NCBI GenBank assembly: GCA_002706765.1
Contig: PAJV01000068.1
Location: 62,001 to 126,000, forward strand
Length of the DNA: 64,000 bases
Reading direction: 5' to 3'
Origin: Gimesia sp.
GTDB taxonomy: Bacteria > Planctomycetota > Planctomycetia > Planctomycetales > Planctomycetaceae
The notes beneath the pieces were generated by a model that was given only the letters and a program-made list of their open reading frames with translations, did not search any database and was not told the DNA's origin. Position numbers and translations under genes: made by a program. Each line of letters starts with the position of its first letter. Position 1 is the stretch's first letter. Positions 55,739 to 64,000 of this stretch are shown here, one piece after another.

Positions 55739-57388
55739 TCAGGAATTCGGTTTTCCCGACTGGTATAACTGCAATATTTCTTCAGCAGGTAACGCGCGAC
55801 CGAACAGAGCAAATTCGTCCAGACGCCCGTTTAGACTGCGGATGGAGTGGGCCCCCGTATGTTCCTGCGGTCGCCAGTTACCGATCTCAGCAGGGCCGAT
55901 GACCAGGGGGACCGGGTTTTCGATTTTATGGTGGCTGACCGCGACGCCGTCCAGGTAGTGTACGACTTCCCGTTTCTGATGATCATATACGGTCACCAGA
56001 AAGATCCAGCGTCCCAGGTCGGTCGGCTGCAGCACCACGGGAGAAAAATAGTTCTTGCCGGGCCCCGTTTTGACACCCAGGATCATTTCGCCTTTGTCGC
56101 TGAGTTGCCAGTGCGGGTTGCCGGGATTGTATCCGTCAGTCAGCATTAACGAACTGAGCCAGCGATCAAAGCCTTCGATACGGACCCAGGCCATAAAGGT
56201 CAGCGACTGGTATTCTCCGGGAATATGAGTGCGTACCCGGTCGCTGGTTCGCTTGAATTCCAGGCTGCGTTTTTGTGGCCAGCGTCCCGAAGTCCACTGA
56301 CAGCCGACGATGGCTCCGTTTGTAGACGATGAGGGCTTCTGCTGGCTCTTGTTATTGAGGGTGCGGAGCCAGTTAGATGATTCTTCAAAATCATAATATG
56401 CGATGATGGAAGGGTCGGCCTTCAGCATGGTATTCTGTTCCTGCCAGCGTTTGAACTGCTGTGCCTGCTGCTGTTCGACCAGTTGTGACAGCTCTTCTGA
56501 ATCGATGAAAGGTAACATTGCTTTCTGAAGTCGATCAATTGTACCCCGCTGATTGAACTGTACTCCTTCCCCGGTGGTCAAACTCTGAATGTTCGCTTGT
56601 GTTGACTGGCTGTCCGGAGAATGCAGTTCTACTTTACCGTCGATGACCTGCACCTGTCCGCTGCCGGACTGATCCAGTGAGAGAGTAAACTCGGTTCCCA
56701 GGTCAACGACGTTTAACCGGGATGTTTCCATCGTGAACCCGTGGGCCTGTTCGGGGACAGACGCGCGTACTTTTCCGTATTGGCAGAATGCTTTCAGCGG
56801 GGAGATCAGTTTTACCGCCGCCGGGCCTTCGATCAGAATTGAAGCACCGCTGATCAGTTCTACCTGGATGGTGCCCTGTTTCAGTTTCAGCCAGCCGGCA
56901 GAAAGCCCCGCACCAGCTTGCAGATTACGGCTGGTGTCCCACTCGACGCCGACGGCTTGGGTTAACAGAGCGATATGATCTGTTTGAGGCGTACTGATTT
57001 CATTGGATTGATTTTCCGGGGCAGTGTCCGCGATGGATGGCAGGTTGTCGGGTCTGGTGTTCCAGCCGGCATAATAAGCCAGCGAGAGCAGGAGTGTCGC
57101 CGCGATCAGTGAAGAACCCAGTATCAATAGAAAGCGGGTTGTGTTCAATGGGGAGGGAGGATTGTCCGTTGGGGGCTGAGGAATCCAGTCTTCCGATGCT
57201 GTTGTTTCGTTCGCCCAGGAAGCGAGTCCGTTATGCACGTGCATGTAGTCGATATAAAGTTGACGCTGTTCGGGATCCGCTGCAAGCAGTTGTTCCAACT
57301 GCTGCTGTTGCTCGTCGCTGATAGTGCCCTGCAGAAAAGCGTCGATCAGTCGTATCGTCTGGTTGTCAGGCGTTGTATTCTGGTTCAT
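55739..57388 (-). CDS. FecR/LamG-domain membrane protein, likely anti-sigma partner
   Basis: 549 residues. A cytoplasmic N-terminal zinc-free anti-sigma-like segment (about 1-60, LIDAFLQGTISDEQQQQLEQLL) is followed by one transmembrane helix (about 85-107). A periplasmic FecR domain covers about 165-275, with ISGASILIEGPAAVKLISP and DLGTEFTLSLDQSGSGQVQVIDGKVEL. A LamG/concanavalin-like domain occupies about 355-545, including DGVAVSHHKIENPVP and GRLDEFALFGRALPAEEI. Proteins of this architecture in planctomycetes control the ECF sigma encoded immediately upstream. The start overlaps the sigma stop codon by four bases. A signal sensed by the LamG domain, probably a carbohydrate, is plausible but unproven. 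Confidence 0.9.
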   Translation of the reverse strand: MNQNTTPDNQTIRLIDAFLQGTISDEQQQQLEQLLAADPEQRQLYIDYMHVHNGLASWANETTASEDWIPQPPTDNPPSPLNTTRFLLILGSSLIAATLLLSLAYYAGWNTRPDNLPSIADTAPENQSNEISTPQTDHIALLTQAVGVEWDTSRNLQAGAGLSAGWLKLKQGTIQVELISGASILIEGPAAVKLISPLKAFCQYGKVRASVPEQAHGFTMETSRLNVVDLGTEFTLSLDQSGSGQVQVIDGKVELHSPDSQSTQANIQSLTTGEGVQFNQRGTIDRLQKAMLPFIDSEELSQLVEQQQAQQFKRWQEQNTMLKADPSIIAYYDFEESSNWLRTLNNKSQQKPSSSTNGAIVGCQWTSGRWPQKRSLEFKRTSDRVRTHIPGEYQSLTFMAWVRIEGFDRWLSSLMLTDGYNPGNPHWQLSDKGEMILGVKTGPGKNYFSPVVLQPTDLGRWIFLVTVYDHQKREVVHYLDGVAVSHHKIENPVPLVIGPAEIGNWRPQEHTGAHSIRSLNGRLDEFALFGRALPAEEILQLYQSGKPNS

Positions 57389-57954
57389 GATCCCATCTCC
57401 GCAGAGTGGAGTGTCTGTTGCATGCAGTCCATAAGCTTCAGACGCAGGCGAGAAAGTTTCTTATAGAGTGCCTCGCAGGAACGTCCTGTCTGTTCAGCCA
57501 CTTCTTTGATGCTGTGGCTCCCTTGATAGCAGTCCTGGATGAGTTTCCGGCTCTCGACATCCAGCTTCTGAATACAGTTCTGCAATGCCCGTTGTCTGTG
57601 TTCGGCTTCCGGTAATGAAGTTGACTGTTGTGCTGCAATGAGTGACAGGATTTCATCCGAAAAATAATGTCGATCCCGGCTCTGGACCCGTTGAAAGTTT
57701 TTCACTTCATAAAAGGCAATCCCGCAGGCCCAGGAAGTAAAACTCTGTGTATCGTCAAACGTATCCCATTTCCTCCAGAGCACCAGGCAGGTTTGCTGGA
57801 ATACATCGTCGGCGTCGGTCTGGTGAGGCAGCAGTGTGCCGATAAAGCCTCGGATCAGACTGTGATGTCGAGCCAGCAGCGAAACAAATTGTTCATGAGG
57901 GGGCTGATTCATGGTGGTGTCTGTATCGAATTGTGTTTCCTGAGACAGTTCCAT
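57385..57954 (-). CDS. RNA polymerase ECF sigma factor, planctomycete type
   Basis: 189 residues with sigma region 2 (about 30-90: HHSLIRGFIGTLLPHQTDADDVFQQTCLVLWRKWDTFDD) and region 4 (about 125-180, with the helix-turn-helix LIQDCYQGSHSIKEVAEQTGRSCEALYKKLSRLRLKLMDC). The DADDVFQQTCLVLWRKW stretch is the classic -10-recognition helix of the planctomycete ECF group (Rhodopirellula baltica type). Start is ATG 57954 or in-frame ATG 57912 (MNQPPHEQF), since the first 14 residues are polar. Its target promoters are probably those of this gene cluster. It overlaps the FecR/LamG gene by four bases. Confidence 0.92.
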   Translation of the reverse strand: MELSQETQFDTDTTMNQPPHEQFVSLLARHHSLIRGFIGTLLPHQTDADDVFQQTCLVLWRKWDTFDDTQSFTSWACGIAFYEVKNFQRVQSRDRHYFSDEILSLIAAQQSTSLPEAEHRQRALQNCIQKLDVESRKLIQDCYQGSHSIKEVAEQTGRSCEALYKKLSRLRLKLMDCMQQTLHSAEMGS

Positions 57955-58174
57955 ACTGGTGATCGTACGCCCGAATCACAACTGGACGGAGAGAAACCTC
58001 ACTTTTTGGAACTGGTTTCTGATGAGTTCGTATTAAAATCTGTAAGTTTGCCTGCGGAGTGACTTTATCGCATCTGATTTTAGAACGATTATTTTGAAAG
58101 TATCTCCGTTTTGTGAAGCGTCCTCTCCTCCATTCCACTATACAGAAATTATAGCAGAACTGACGCTGATTCTA

Positions 58175-58187
58175 TTGCGAATCGCAA
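58175..58187. promoter_or_regulatory. Perfect 13-bp palindrome upstream of the lipid cluster, candidate operator
   Basis: TTGCGAATCGCAA is a perfect odd palindrome (TTGCGA, central A, TCGCAA). It lies in the 381-base intergenic region (57955-58335) between the divergent sigma gene and the ketoacyl synthase gene, about 150 bp before the latter. The symmetry is what a dimeric repressor would need. No regulator gene is adjacent on the lipid side. The rest of this intergenic region shows no other structure. Confidence 0.45.
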
Positions 58188-58335
58188 ATCTGAATTGCTG
58201 CGCCACTTGCGAGTTTACAGTAGAACGGGTAATCTCCTTGGGTTAATATTTATCATATCCTCTGCCCGGCCTTTGCGGTCGAGTGGCTTATGAACCTTCA
58301 TTGCTTTAATAAATCGATCAGAGTGGTATAAATCC

Positions 58336-59586
58336 ATGCAGGCATCAATGGATGATCAAAGCAGAATCGTCATTACAGGGATCGGTTTAACCGCTCCGAA
58401 TGGCAACAATCTGGATGAATTTCGGCAAAGTCTACTGGCAGGTCGTTCGGGAGTTGTGGACTACAACATCCGTTATATGGGAGATGTACTCGCCGGCGTC
58501 TGTAATTTTGATGAATTACGCTACCAGAAACGAAAAGAAGTCCGCCGCGGAACGCGTGCCGGTTCCATCGCCGTTTACTGTGCGAATGAAGCCGTCAACC
58601 AGTCCGGTCTGGACTGGGAGAACGTGGCCCGCGATCGTGTCGGCGTTTATCTGGGGATCACCGAGCATGGGAATGTCGAGACAGAAAACGAAGTCTACGA
58701 AATTTCCCAGTTCGATTATGACACCAAAGTCTGGTCACATCATCACAATCCGCGGACCGTCGCGAATAATCCAGCCGGAGAGGTCACGCTCAACCTGGGA
58801 ATTACCGGACCGCATCTGACGCTGGGCGCTGCCTGTGCTGCAGGAAATGCGGGGTTCATTCAAGGTGTACAGATGCTGCGTCTGAATGAAGTCGATATGG
58901 CCTTGTGTGGCGGTGTTTCAGAGAGTATTCATACATTTGGTATTTTTGCCAGCTTCCAGAGCCAGGGAGCTTTGGCCGTGCATGAAGATCCGACTAAAGC
59001 CTGCCGACCCTTCGATGTGAAGCGGAACGGGATCGTGGTCGCCGAGGGGGGCGCCGTCTGTACGCTGGAGCGTCTGCCTGATGCATTGGCTCGCGGTGCC
59101 ACTATTTATGCTGAAATTATCGGCTATGCAATGAATTCCGATGCCAGTGATTTCGTGCTCCCGAATGCAACGCGGCAGGCAGAGTGCATTCATCTGGCGC
59201 TCAAACGGGCTGGTTTAAAGCCGGAAGATATTGATATCGTCAGTAGTCATGCCACGGCAACTCACCAGGGGGATATCGAGGAAGCCAAGGCGCTCGCCAG
59301 TGTGTTTGGTGATTGTCCCAATCTGGCGATCAACAATACCAAGAGTTTTATCGGACACGCGATGGGCGCTGCCGGCGCACTGGAGATGCTGGGGAACCTG
59401 CCCGCCTTCGAAGACGGGATTGCTCACGCGACGTTGAATCTTGATGAAATCGATCCGGAGTGCAAATTGCCTCAACTGGTTCCTAACGAGCCACGTCAGA
59501 TGGAACGAGTGGAATGTATTCTGAATAATTCATTTGGAATGCTGGGAATCAATTCGGTTCTGATCGTAAAAAAATATTCTGCCTGA
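58336..59586 (+). CDS. Beta-ketoacyl-ACP synthase, FabF-like, first gene of lipid cluster
   Basis: A 416-residue thiolase-fold condensing enzyme. The catalytic cysteine is Cys167 in LGAACAAGNAGF, histidines are His305 (SSHATATHQGD) and His341 (NNTKSFIGHAMGAAGALE), and Lys336 is present, so the triad is complete. The active-site surroundings differ a little from housekeeping FabF (ACAAGN instead of ACATSN, SSHATATHQGD instead of NAHGTSTPxGD). It therefore probably extends an unusual acyl chain on the dedicated carrier protein encoded downstream. The N-terminal strand RIVITGIGLTAPNGNN is typical. Spacing to the carrier protein gene is 326 bp, longer than usual for an operon. Confidence 0.93.
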   Translation: MQASMDDQSRIVITGIGLTAPNGNNLDEFRQSLLAGRSGVVDYNIRYMGDVLAGVCNFDELRYQKRKEVRRGTRAGSIAVYCANEAVNQSGLDWENVARDRVGVYLGITEHGNVETENEVYEISQFDYDTKVWSHHHNPRTVANNPAGEVTLNLGITGPHLTLGAACAAGNAGFIQGVQMLRLNEVDMALCGGVSESIHTFGIFASFQSQGALAVHEDPTKACRPFDVKRNGIVVAEGGAVCTLERLPDALARGATIYAEIIGYAMNSDASDFVLPNATRQAECIHLALKRAGLKPEDIDIVSSHATATHQGDIEEAKALASVFGDCPNLAINNTKSFIGHAMGAAGALEMLGNLPAFEDGIAHATLNLDEIDPECKLPQLVPNEPRQMERVECILNNSFGMLGINSVLIVKKYSA

Positions 59587-59912
59587 TCAGACTGTTCAAC
59601 GGCAACCTGCGGCGCTATAACCGGGCAAGAGTCTTCTCCTTGAAGAACTGTGTTAACCCATCGTAAAACATGATTCTCTCTGGATTTTCTGAAAAACTCT
59701 GCTTTCTTCAGGCCTGAGTCGGTTTAAATCCAATATTAGATCGGGTTATAGTATTCCTGATGAGGGGCGGGTTTTTGGAACCCGGCTTCTAGCGGGGAGA
59801 TTCTTTGTTTGTTATAAGGGGCTTCCCACGACCGGGTTTCCCCGTGATCTTTGTGAGCTTCGCTGCACGAAATCGACGTTATTGGATTTTTTTGAAAGTT
59901 TGGAGTTTCTGC
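59587..59912. other. Intergenic region with one hairpin, no gene recognised
   Basis: 326 bases between the ketoacyl synthase and carrier protein genes. CGGGTT (59768-59773) pairs with AACCCG (59779-59784) across five bases, with no T-run after it. A GGAG ribosome-binding site for the carrier gene lies at 59902-59905. The length allows an internal promoter, but no convincing one was seen. Confidence 0.5.
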
Positions 59913-60176
59913 ATGGCGCCGGAACAAATCAGATCGGTAATCTTGGATATCTTGTCTCGTATTGCTCCCGATGAAGATCTTTCGGATCTGGACGACAGTG
60001 TTCCTTTCCGGGAGCAGATGGAACTGGACAGCATGGATTTTCTGGATATTGTCATGGAGTTACGCAAACTCTATCGTGTACAGATTCCCGAAGAAGACTA
60101 TGGTGAACTGGTAACCATGGACAGCACTGTCACCTACCTGACACCACTCTTGAAGGATGCGGAAAGCACCGTCTGA
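59913..60176 (+). CDS. Acyl carrier protein
   Basis: The frame opens at 59805 but ATG 59913, with GGAG seven bases upstream, gives an 87-residue carrier starting MAPEQIRSVILDILSRIAPD. Ser40 in ELDSMDFLDIVMEL is the phosphopantetheine attachment site (the DSxD/x motif has Met instead of Leu after the Ser). The fold is a four-helix bundle, acidic throughout. It is not the housekeeping ACP of fatty acid synthesis, whose usual neighbours (fabD, fabG) are missing. It probably serves the condensing enzyme and FabZ-like dehydratase of this cluster. Confidence 0.88.
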   Translation: MAPEQIRSVILDILSRIAPDEDLSDLDDSVPFREQMELDSMDFLDIVMELRKLYRVQIPEEDYGELVTMDSTVTYLTPLLKDAESTV

Positions 60177-60197
60177 ATCCCGTAAAATCCCTCCGCC

Positions 60198-61583
60198 ATG
60201 ACCTACGATTCAATCATTATCGGTGCCGGCCTGTCTGGGCTGGCCGCTGGGATCCGGCTGGCTTATTATGGGAAGCGGGTCTGTATTCTGGAAAGGCACA
60301 CCACCATTGGTGGCCTGAATTCCTTCTATCGACTGCGCGGGCGGAATCATGATGTCGGCCTGCATGCGATTACCAATTATTCTCCCCCCGGCGGAAAACG
60401 GGGGCCACTCAATAAGATTCTCAGGCAACTCCGCTTCAGCTGGGAAGACTTTGACCTCAGCCCCCAGTTCGGTTCTTCGGTGGTGTTCCCCGGACATACA
60501 CTGCGATTTAATAACGAGTTTGCATATTTCGAAGCTGAGATTGCAGCGCAGTTTCCCAGCCAGATTGATGGCTTTCGCCGTCTGGTCGCGGAAATAGACT
60601 CCCATAACATCGGCGACCTGGGACAGACCTGGATTTCCGCCCGGGCGCGTATGGCAGAGCATATATCCGACCCACTGTTGATCAACATGCTGCTCTGTCC
60701 GCTGATGTTTTATGGCAGCCCGTCAGAGCATGATATGGATTTCAACCAGTTCGTGATCATGTTTCGCAGCATCTACCAGGAAGGTTTTGCCCGTCCTTAC
60801 AAAGGTGTGCGGTTGATTCTGAAGAACCTGGTGAAAAAGTTTAAATCGCTGGGGGGCGAACTGAAATTACGAGCGGGAGTTCAGCAACTGGTCACAGACG
60901 GCAAGCACGTTTCAGGTGTCGTCCTGGATGATGGCCAGGTGCTTGAAGCGAAAAATGTGCTCTCTTCTGCAGGATCCGCGGAGACGCTGCAACTGTGTGG
61001 CGCAGATGTTCCTGTGGACGATCGTTTTACGCCCGGGGAAATTTCTTTCGTCGAAACCATTTCCGTACTCGATCAGCAACCAGCGGAATTCGGTCACGAC
61101 GAAACCATCGTGTTCTATAACGATTCCGAAGACTTTTACTACGAGCAGTCGAAAAACCCGGTTGATGTTCGCAGTGGGATTATCTGCTCGCCGAATAATT
61201 TTCAATATGACCAGCCGCTGGAAGAGGGTTCCATCCGTATTACCGCACTGGCAAATCCGGGGTACTGGATGAACCTTCCGGAAGACGAATACATCGAAGC
61301 CAAAAAGTACTGGTACGATCAGATCCTGGAATCCTCGCTGCGATTTATTCCTGACTTCCGTCCGCATGTGATCGACGTCGATACGTTTACGCCCCGTACC
61401 ATCAAAAAATTCACCGGGCATATCAATGGCTGTGTTTATGGGGCACCCCGGAAAATTCTGGATGGTACAACTCCCTTCGACAATTTATTCCTCTGTGGTA
61501 CAGACCAGGGATTTCTGGGCATCATCGGTTCGATGCTGTCGGGAATCAGTATTGCCAACCTGCATTTACTGAACGCGAAGTAA
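60198..61583 (+). CDS. CrtI-like FAD-dependent oxidoreductase/desaturase, copy 1
   Basis: A 461-residue protein with an N-terminal dinucleotide motif (SIIIGAGLSGLAAGIRLAYYG, then ERHTTIGGLNS) and a C-terminal FAD motif of the phytoene-desaturase family (NLFLCGTDQGFLGIIGSMLSG). In carotenoid enzymes this type dehydrogenates or isomerises long polyene chains. Carotenogenic genes (crtB, crtE) are absent here, and a ketoacyl synthase and carrier protein are neighbours, so acyl chains are the likelier substrate. The start is 21 bp after the carrier stop. It shares only the general family pattern with the second CrtI-like protein, so the two probably do different steps. Confidence 0.85.
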   Translation: MTYDSIIIGAGLSGLAAGIRLAYYGKRVCILERHTTIGGLNSFYRLRGRNHDVGLHAITNYSPPGGKRGPLNKILRQLRFSWEDFDLSPQFGSSVVFPGHTLRFNNEFAYFEAEIAAQFPSQIDGFRRLVAEIDSHNIGDLGQTWISARARMAEHISDPLLINMLLCPLMFYGSPSEHDMDFNQFVIMFRSIYQEGFARPYKGVRLILKNLVKKFKSLGGELKLRAGVQQLVTDGKHVSGVVLDDGQVLEAKNVLSSAGSAETLQLCGADVPVDDRFTPGEISFVETISVLDQQPAEFGHDETIVFYNDSEDFYYEQSKNPVDVRSGIICSPNNFQYDQPLEEGSIRITALANPGYWMNLPEDEYIEAKKYWYDQILESSLRFIPDFRPHVIDVDTFTPRTIKKFTGHINGCVYGAPRKILDGTTPFDNLFLCGTDQGFLGIIGSMLSGISIANLHLLNAK

Positions 61584-61828
61584 ACATTCCAGTCTGCGAG
61601 GTGCTGTACTCTTGCTTCGATGTAAGGCAAAACGACGCGATTATTTCCGTTCCTCCGTGGTGAATTGTCACACTTTTGTCACAGCATCCTGATTTACTGC
61701 CGTTTAGTAGACAAAGGCCTTGTTTTACGATAAACAGGAGATGCAAAACTTGCCATTCATGCAGGAACAGTGAACCGTTGCTGTCCCCTCTTTTTCTTCT
61801 GCTACACTCAATACAACGCTGAATCATT

Positions 61829-63256
61829 ATGGCCAAAGATTTTCTGAAAGATACTCAAGACGAATATGATGTGATTGTGATCGGCAGTGGTCTGGCAGGC
61901 ATGACTTCTGCCAACATCCTCGCCCGCCAGGGATATTCGGTACTGCTCCTTGAACATCATTACCAGCTGGGAGGCATGGCTACCTGGTTCAAGCGTCAGA
62001 ATGGTCATATCTTTGATATTTCCCTGCATGGCTTCCCGTATGGAATGCTCAAGAGCTGTCGAAAATACTGGACCCAGGAAATCGCCGATTCCATCGTGCC
62101 TCTCCGTGGCGTCCGTTTTGAAAATCCACAGTTCTCACTCGAAACCACATTCACCCGCGAGGACTTCACGCGTCTGCTGATTGAAAAATTCAGTATTGAA
62201 CCTGAGACCGTCAAAAGCTTTTTTGATACCGCCCGTAAGATGAACTTCTTCGATGACCAGGGGAAAACCACCCGCGAACTCTTCGAAGAATTCTTTCCCG
62301 GCCGCGATGACGTCGTTCGACTGTTGATGGAACCGATTTCCTATGCCAACGGTTCCACACTGGAAGACCCCGCGATTACCTACGGAATTGTCTTCTCCAA
62401 CTTCATGCAGAAAGGCGTCTACACGTTCCGTGGTGGCACAGACCGCCTGGTGAAGCTGATTAAAGCCGAAATGGAAAAGAATGGCGTCGATGTGCGCATC
62501 CGCACCCAGGTCGAGAAAGTCGAAGTCAGTCCCGATCGTCGTGTGACGGGAGTTGTGGTCAACGGAAAGCGGATTGGCTGTAAAGCCATCATGTCGAATT
62601 CGAACATCAAAGGTACAATTCTTAATCTGGTCGGCGAAGAGCACTTCGATCCGGAATTCATCGAAGAGACCAAAGCCGTGCGTCTGAATAACAGCAGTAC
62701 GCAGGTTTATATCGCTCTCAAGCCCGGTGATGAACTCAACTTCTGCGGTGATCTGCTGTTCCATTCCGAGCATAACGGCTTCGACATCAAAGCCATGCTC
62801 AGCAAAGAAGTCAGCAGTCGTACATTCTCGTTTTATTATCCGGAAACACGTCCGGGCAGCGATCGTTCTCTGATCGTCTCATCCACGAACGCGAACTTCA
62901 GTGACTGGGCCGACCTCCCCGAAGAACAGTATGAAGCCGACAAAAATCATCTGATCGAAACCACTCTCGATTGCCTCGAGCAGTATGTTCCCAACATTCG
63001 CGACCGGGTGGATCACCTCGAAGCTTCGACACCGCGAACGTTTCAGCGCTACACACAGCATCTGCAGGGCGCATCATTCGGCACCAAGTTTGAAGGTCTC
63101 AAAGTCAGTAAGGAACTGCCCGAACAGATCGAAGGTCTGTATCATGCCGGTTCGGTGGGAATTATCATGTCCGGCTGGCTGGGAGCCGTCAACTACGGCG
63201 TGATCGTCAGTAATGATGTGGATAAATATCTGACCCCCGCTGCCGCCCGCATTTAG
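61829..63256 (+). CDS. CrtI-like FAD-dependent oxidoreductase/desaturase, copy 2
   Basis: 475 residues. The FAD-binding N-terminus has [22 protein letters not shown], then [15 protein letters not shown]. The Rossmann end at the C-terminus reads [22 protein letters not shown]. It lies 245 bp after copy 1; that gap holds a short repeat of TTGTCACA but no gene. It is more similar to typical phytoene desaturases/isomerases in the region around [24 protein letters not shown] (the pairing loop before the substrate tunnel) than copy 1 is. It probably introduces or moves double bonds in a chain assembled on the cluster's carrier protein. Confidence 0.87.
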   Translation: MAKDFLKDTQDEYDVIVIGSGLAGMTSANILARQGYSVLLLEHHYQLGGMATWFKRQNGHIFDISLHGFPYGMLKSCRKYWTQEIADSIVPLRGVRFENPQFSLETTFTREDFTRLLIEKFSIEPETVKSFFDTARKMNFFDDQGKTTRELFEEFFPGRDDVVRLLMEPISYANGSTLEDPAITYGIVFSNFMQKGVYTFRGGTDRLVKLIKAEMEKNGVDVRIRTQVEKVEVSPDRRVTGVVVNGKRIGCKAIMSNSNIKGTILNLVGEEHFDPEFIEETKAVRLNNSSTQVYIALKPGDELNFCGDLLFHSEHNGFDIKAMLSKEVSSRTFSFYYPETRPGSDRSLIVSSTNANFSDWADLPEEQYEADKNHLIETTLDCLEQYVPNIRDRVDHLEASTPRTFQRYTQHLQGASFGTKFEGLKVSKELPEQIEGLYHAGSVGIIMSGWLGAVNYGVIVSNDVDKYLTPAAARI

Positions 63257-63302
63257 TTCTTGCCGAATCTGAATATAAACAAATACGAAACGGAATGTTC
63301 TC

Positions 63303-63728
63303 GTGAATCTGGATGATATCAAAGCCTGTATACCTCACCGCGAACCATTTTTGTGGCTCGACGAAGTCGTATCGATCGAAGAAAACAGCATCCACGCCCG
63401 CAAGTTTGTCTCACCTGAAATCGATATCTTTCAGGGACACTATCCCGATCATCCGGTTCTGCCTGGCGTGATCCTCTGTGAAGCCGCCATGCAGGCTGCA
63501 GCCGTTTTTATTGCGAAAACCGATGCCCCCGAGGCAGGTAAAGTTCCCGTTGCCACTCGCTTGAACAACACCAAATTCCGCCGCATGGTCAAGCCGGGAG
63601 AAACGATCGAGATTCTGGTCTCGCTGACCGAAAAGCTGGGCGGTGCTTACTTTTTTACCGGTAAAATCTCGGTGGGAAAAGAGACGGCAGTGCGGCTCGA
63701 ATTTGCAGTGACCGCGGCTGACGGCTGA
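63303..63728 (+). CDS. FabZ-like 3-hydroxyacyl-ACP dehydratase
   Basis: A 141-residue hotdog-fold dehydratase beginning with GTG at 63303. His46 and Glu60 are the catalytic pair in the motif GHYPDHPVLPGVILCEAAMQ. The IPHREPFLWLDEV opening is the substrate-tunnel segment of the FabZ family. It removes water from 3-hydroxyacyl chains on a carrier protein to give 2-enoyl chains, which explains its place beside a ketoacyl synthase, an ACP and two desaturase-like enzymes. No ketoreductase is encoded in the visible cluster, so the reductase must be supplied by fabG elsewhere. Confidence 0.9.
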   Translation: MNLDDIKACIPHREPFLWLDEVVSIEENSIHARKFVSPEIDIFQGHYPDHPVLPGVILCEAAMQAAAVFIAKTDAPEAGKVPVATRLNNTKFRRMVKPGETIEILVSLTEKLGGAYFFTGKISVGKETAVRLEFAVTAADG

Positions 63729-63731
63729 ATA

Positions 63732-63999
63732 TCATTTCCGGGCTGACTGATCTTCAATCCGATACAGGAAATGCTCGGTTCTGAGAATCAGTGACTTGCC
63801 TGCCACCGCCAGTGAAGCGACACAGCCTTCCTCCAGTTTATTCGAAGCCAGTTCCTTGTATTCTTTTCCGGGGAGAAACACCCGCGTCACACCTTCGCGA
63901 TCGGGGGCGTAGATCTTACCATCTGCATAAATGGGAGACGCGGAAAACGAACTGCGGTCCATACGTTCTTTCCAGACCTCATCTCCCGTCTCTGCATCC
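63732..63999 (-). CDS. PQQ-binding-like beta-propeller protein, C-terminal fragment
   Basis: An open frame enters from the right edge on the minus strand and ends at TAA-type stop 63732. The visible part (about 88 residues) reads DAETGDEVWKERMDR, then SASPIYADGKIYAPDREGVTRVF and GKSLILRTEHFLYRIE. These are propeller blades with the Trp-docking ETGDEVW signature of PQQ/BamB-type repeat proteins. The N-terminus is outside the window, so export and any catalytic role are unknown. It converges on the FabZ-like gene with 3 bp between stops. Confidence 0.7.
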   Translation of the reverse strand, partial: DAETGDEVWKERMDRSSFSASPIYADGKIYAPDREGVTRVFLPGKEYKELASNKLEEGCVASLAVAGKSLILRTEHFLYRIEDQSARK

Positions 64000-64000
64000 A

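Noticed and set aside
59736-59927. Minus-strand small gene between the ketoacyl synthase and carrier protein genes
   Set aside because: It covers the carrier gene's ribosome-binding site and start on the opposite strand, and its product looks random.
60198-63256. Carotenoid biosynthesis operon
   Set aside because: The CrtI-like genes are flanked by a ketoacyl synthase, an ACP and a FabZ-like gene, with no crtB, crtE or crtY in view, so acyl-chain chemistry is a better explanation.

Overview
The window is bacterial chromosome with a strong planctomycete signature. It carries Planctomycete-type cytochrome proteins (PSCyt1, DUF1549, DUF1553), Tat-exported DUF1501 proteins, an ECF sigma factor coupled to a FecR/LamG membrane protein, a PVC-type haem-binding dehydrogenase-like protein, and a formylmethanofuran dehydrogenase subunit A homologue. 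Base composition looks near 50% G+C by eye. Gimesia or a close relative in the Planctomycetaceae would fit; this is inferred from gene content, not from a search. No rRNA, tRNA, CRISPR array, insertion sequence or prophage was recognised.

Layout. 1-9 kb: the tail of a family 2 glycosyltransferase, a leucine-rich-repeat lipoprotein, an enolase-superfamily enzyme, a HEAT-like secreted protein, a histone-deacetylase-family deacetylase, a terpenoid-cyclase-fold secreted protein, a 2Fe-2S ferredoxin, a universal stress protein and a proline-rich lipoprotein. 9-14 kb: a tightly overlapping minus-strand operon dnaJ-like / membrane protein / rnpA / yidD, then a MacB-type permease with its ATPase. 14-17 kb: argB with a recognisable sigma-70 promoter, facing a two-gene membrane-protein operon. 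17-22.4 kb: a five-gene plus-strand operon. It holds a large exported membrane protein, an ABC ATPase, an FtsX-type permease, a ZnuA/TroA-like lipoprotein in which the four usual metal ligands appear to be replaced, and a GNAT acetyltransferase.

22.6-38 kb: a small conserved-looking protein, a TatD-like hydrolase, a MogA-like protein, then a minus-strand inorganic-carbon operon. That operon has dabA with the full CxD / H / C zinc signature, a NuoL-like dabB and a second NuoM-like subunit, with a beta-carbonic anhydrase about 1 kb away on the other strand. Next come a C1-transfer pair (FwdA/FhcA and an FmdB-like protein with a damaged zinc ribbon) and a complete ribose-type ABC importer.

38-58 kb: a block of large exported planctomycete proteins in two PSCyt/DUF1501 units. 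A PAS-AraC regulator lies between them, and an ECF sigma / FecR-LamG pair sits upstream of the second unit. 58-63.7 kb: a five-gene plus-strand cluster of a ketoacyl-ACP synthase, a dedicated acyl carrier protein, two CrtI-like FAD desaturase/oxidoreductases and a FabZ-like dehydratase. The composition suggests a specialised unsaturated or polycyclic lipid made on its own carrier. The window ends inside a PQQ-type beta-propeller gene.

The most interesting systems are the carrier-protein/CrtI lipid cluster, the DAB carbon pump with a second antiporter subunit in a presumed heterotroph, and the ABC operon built around a ligand-less ZnuA-like protein.
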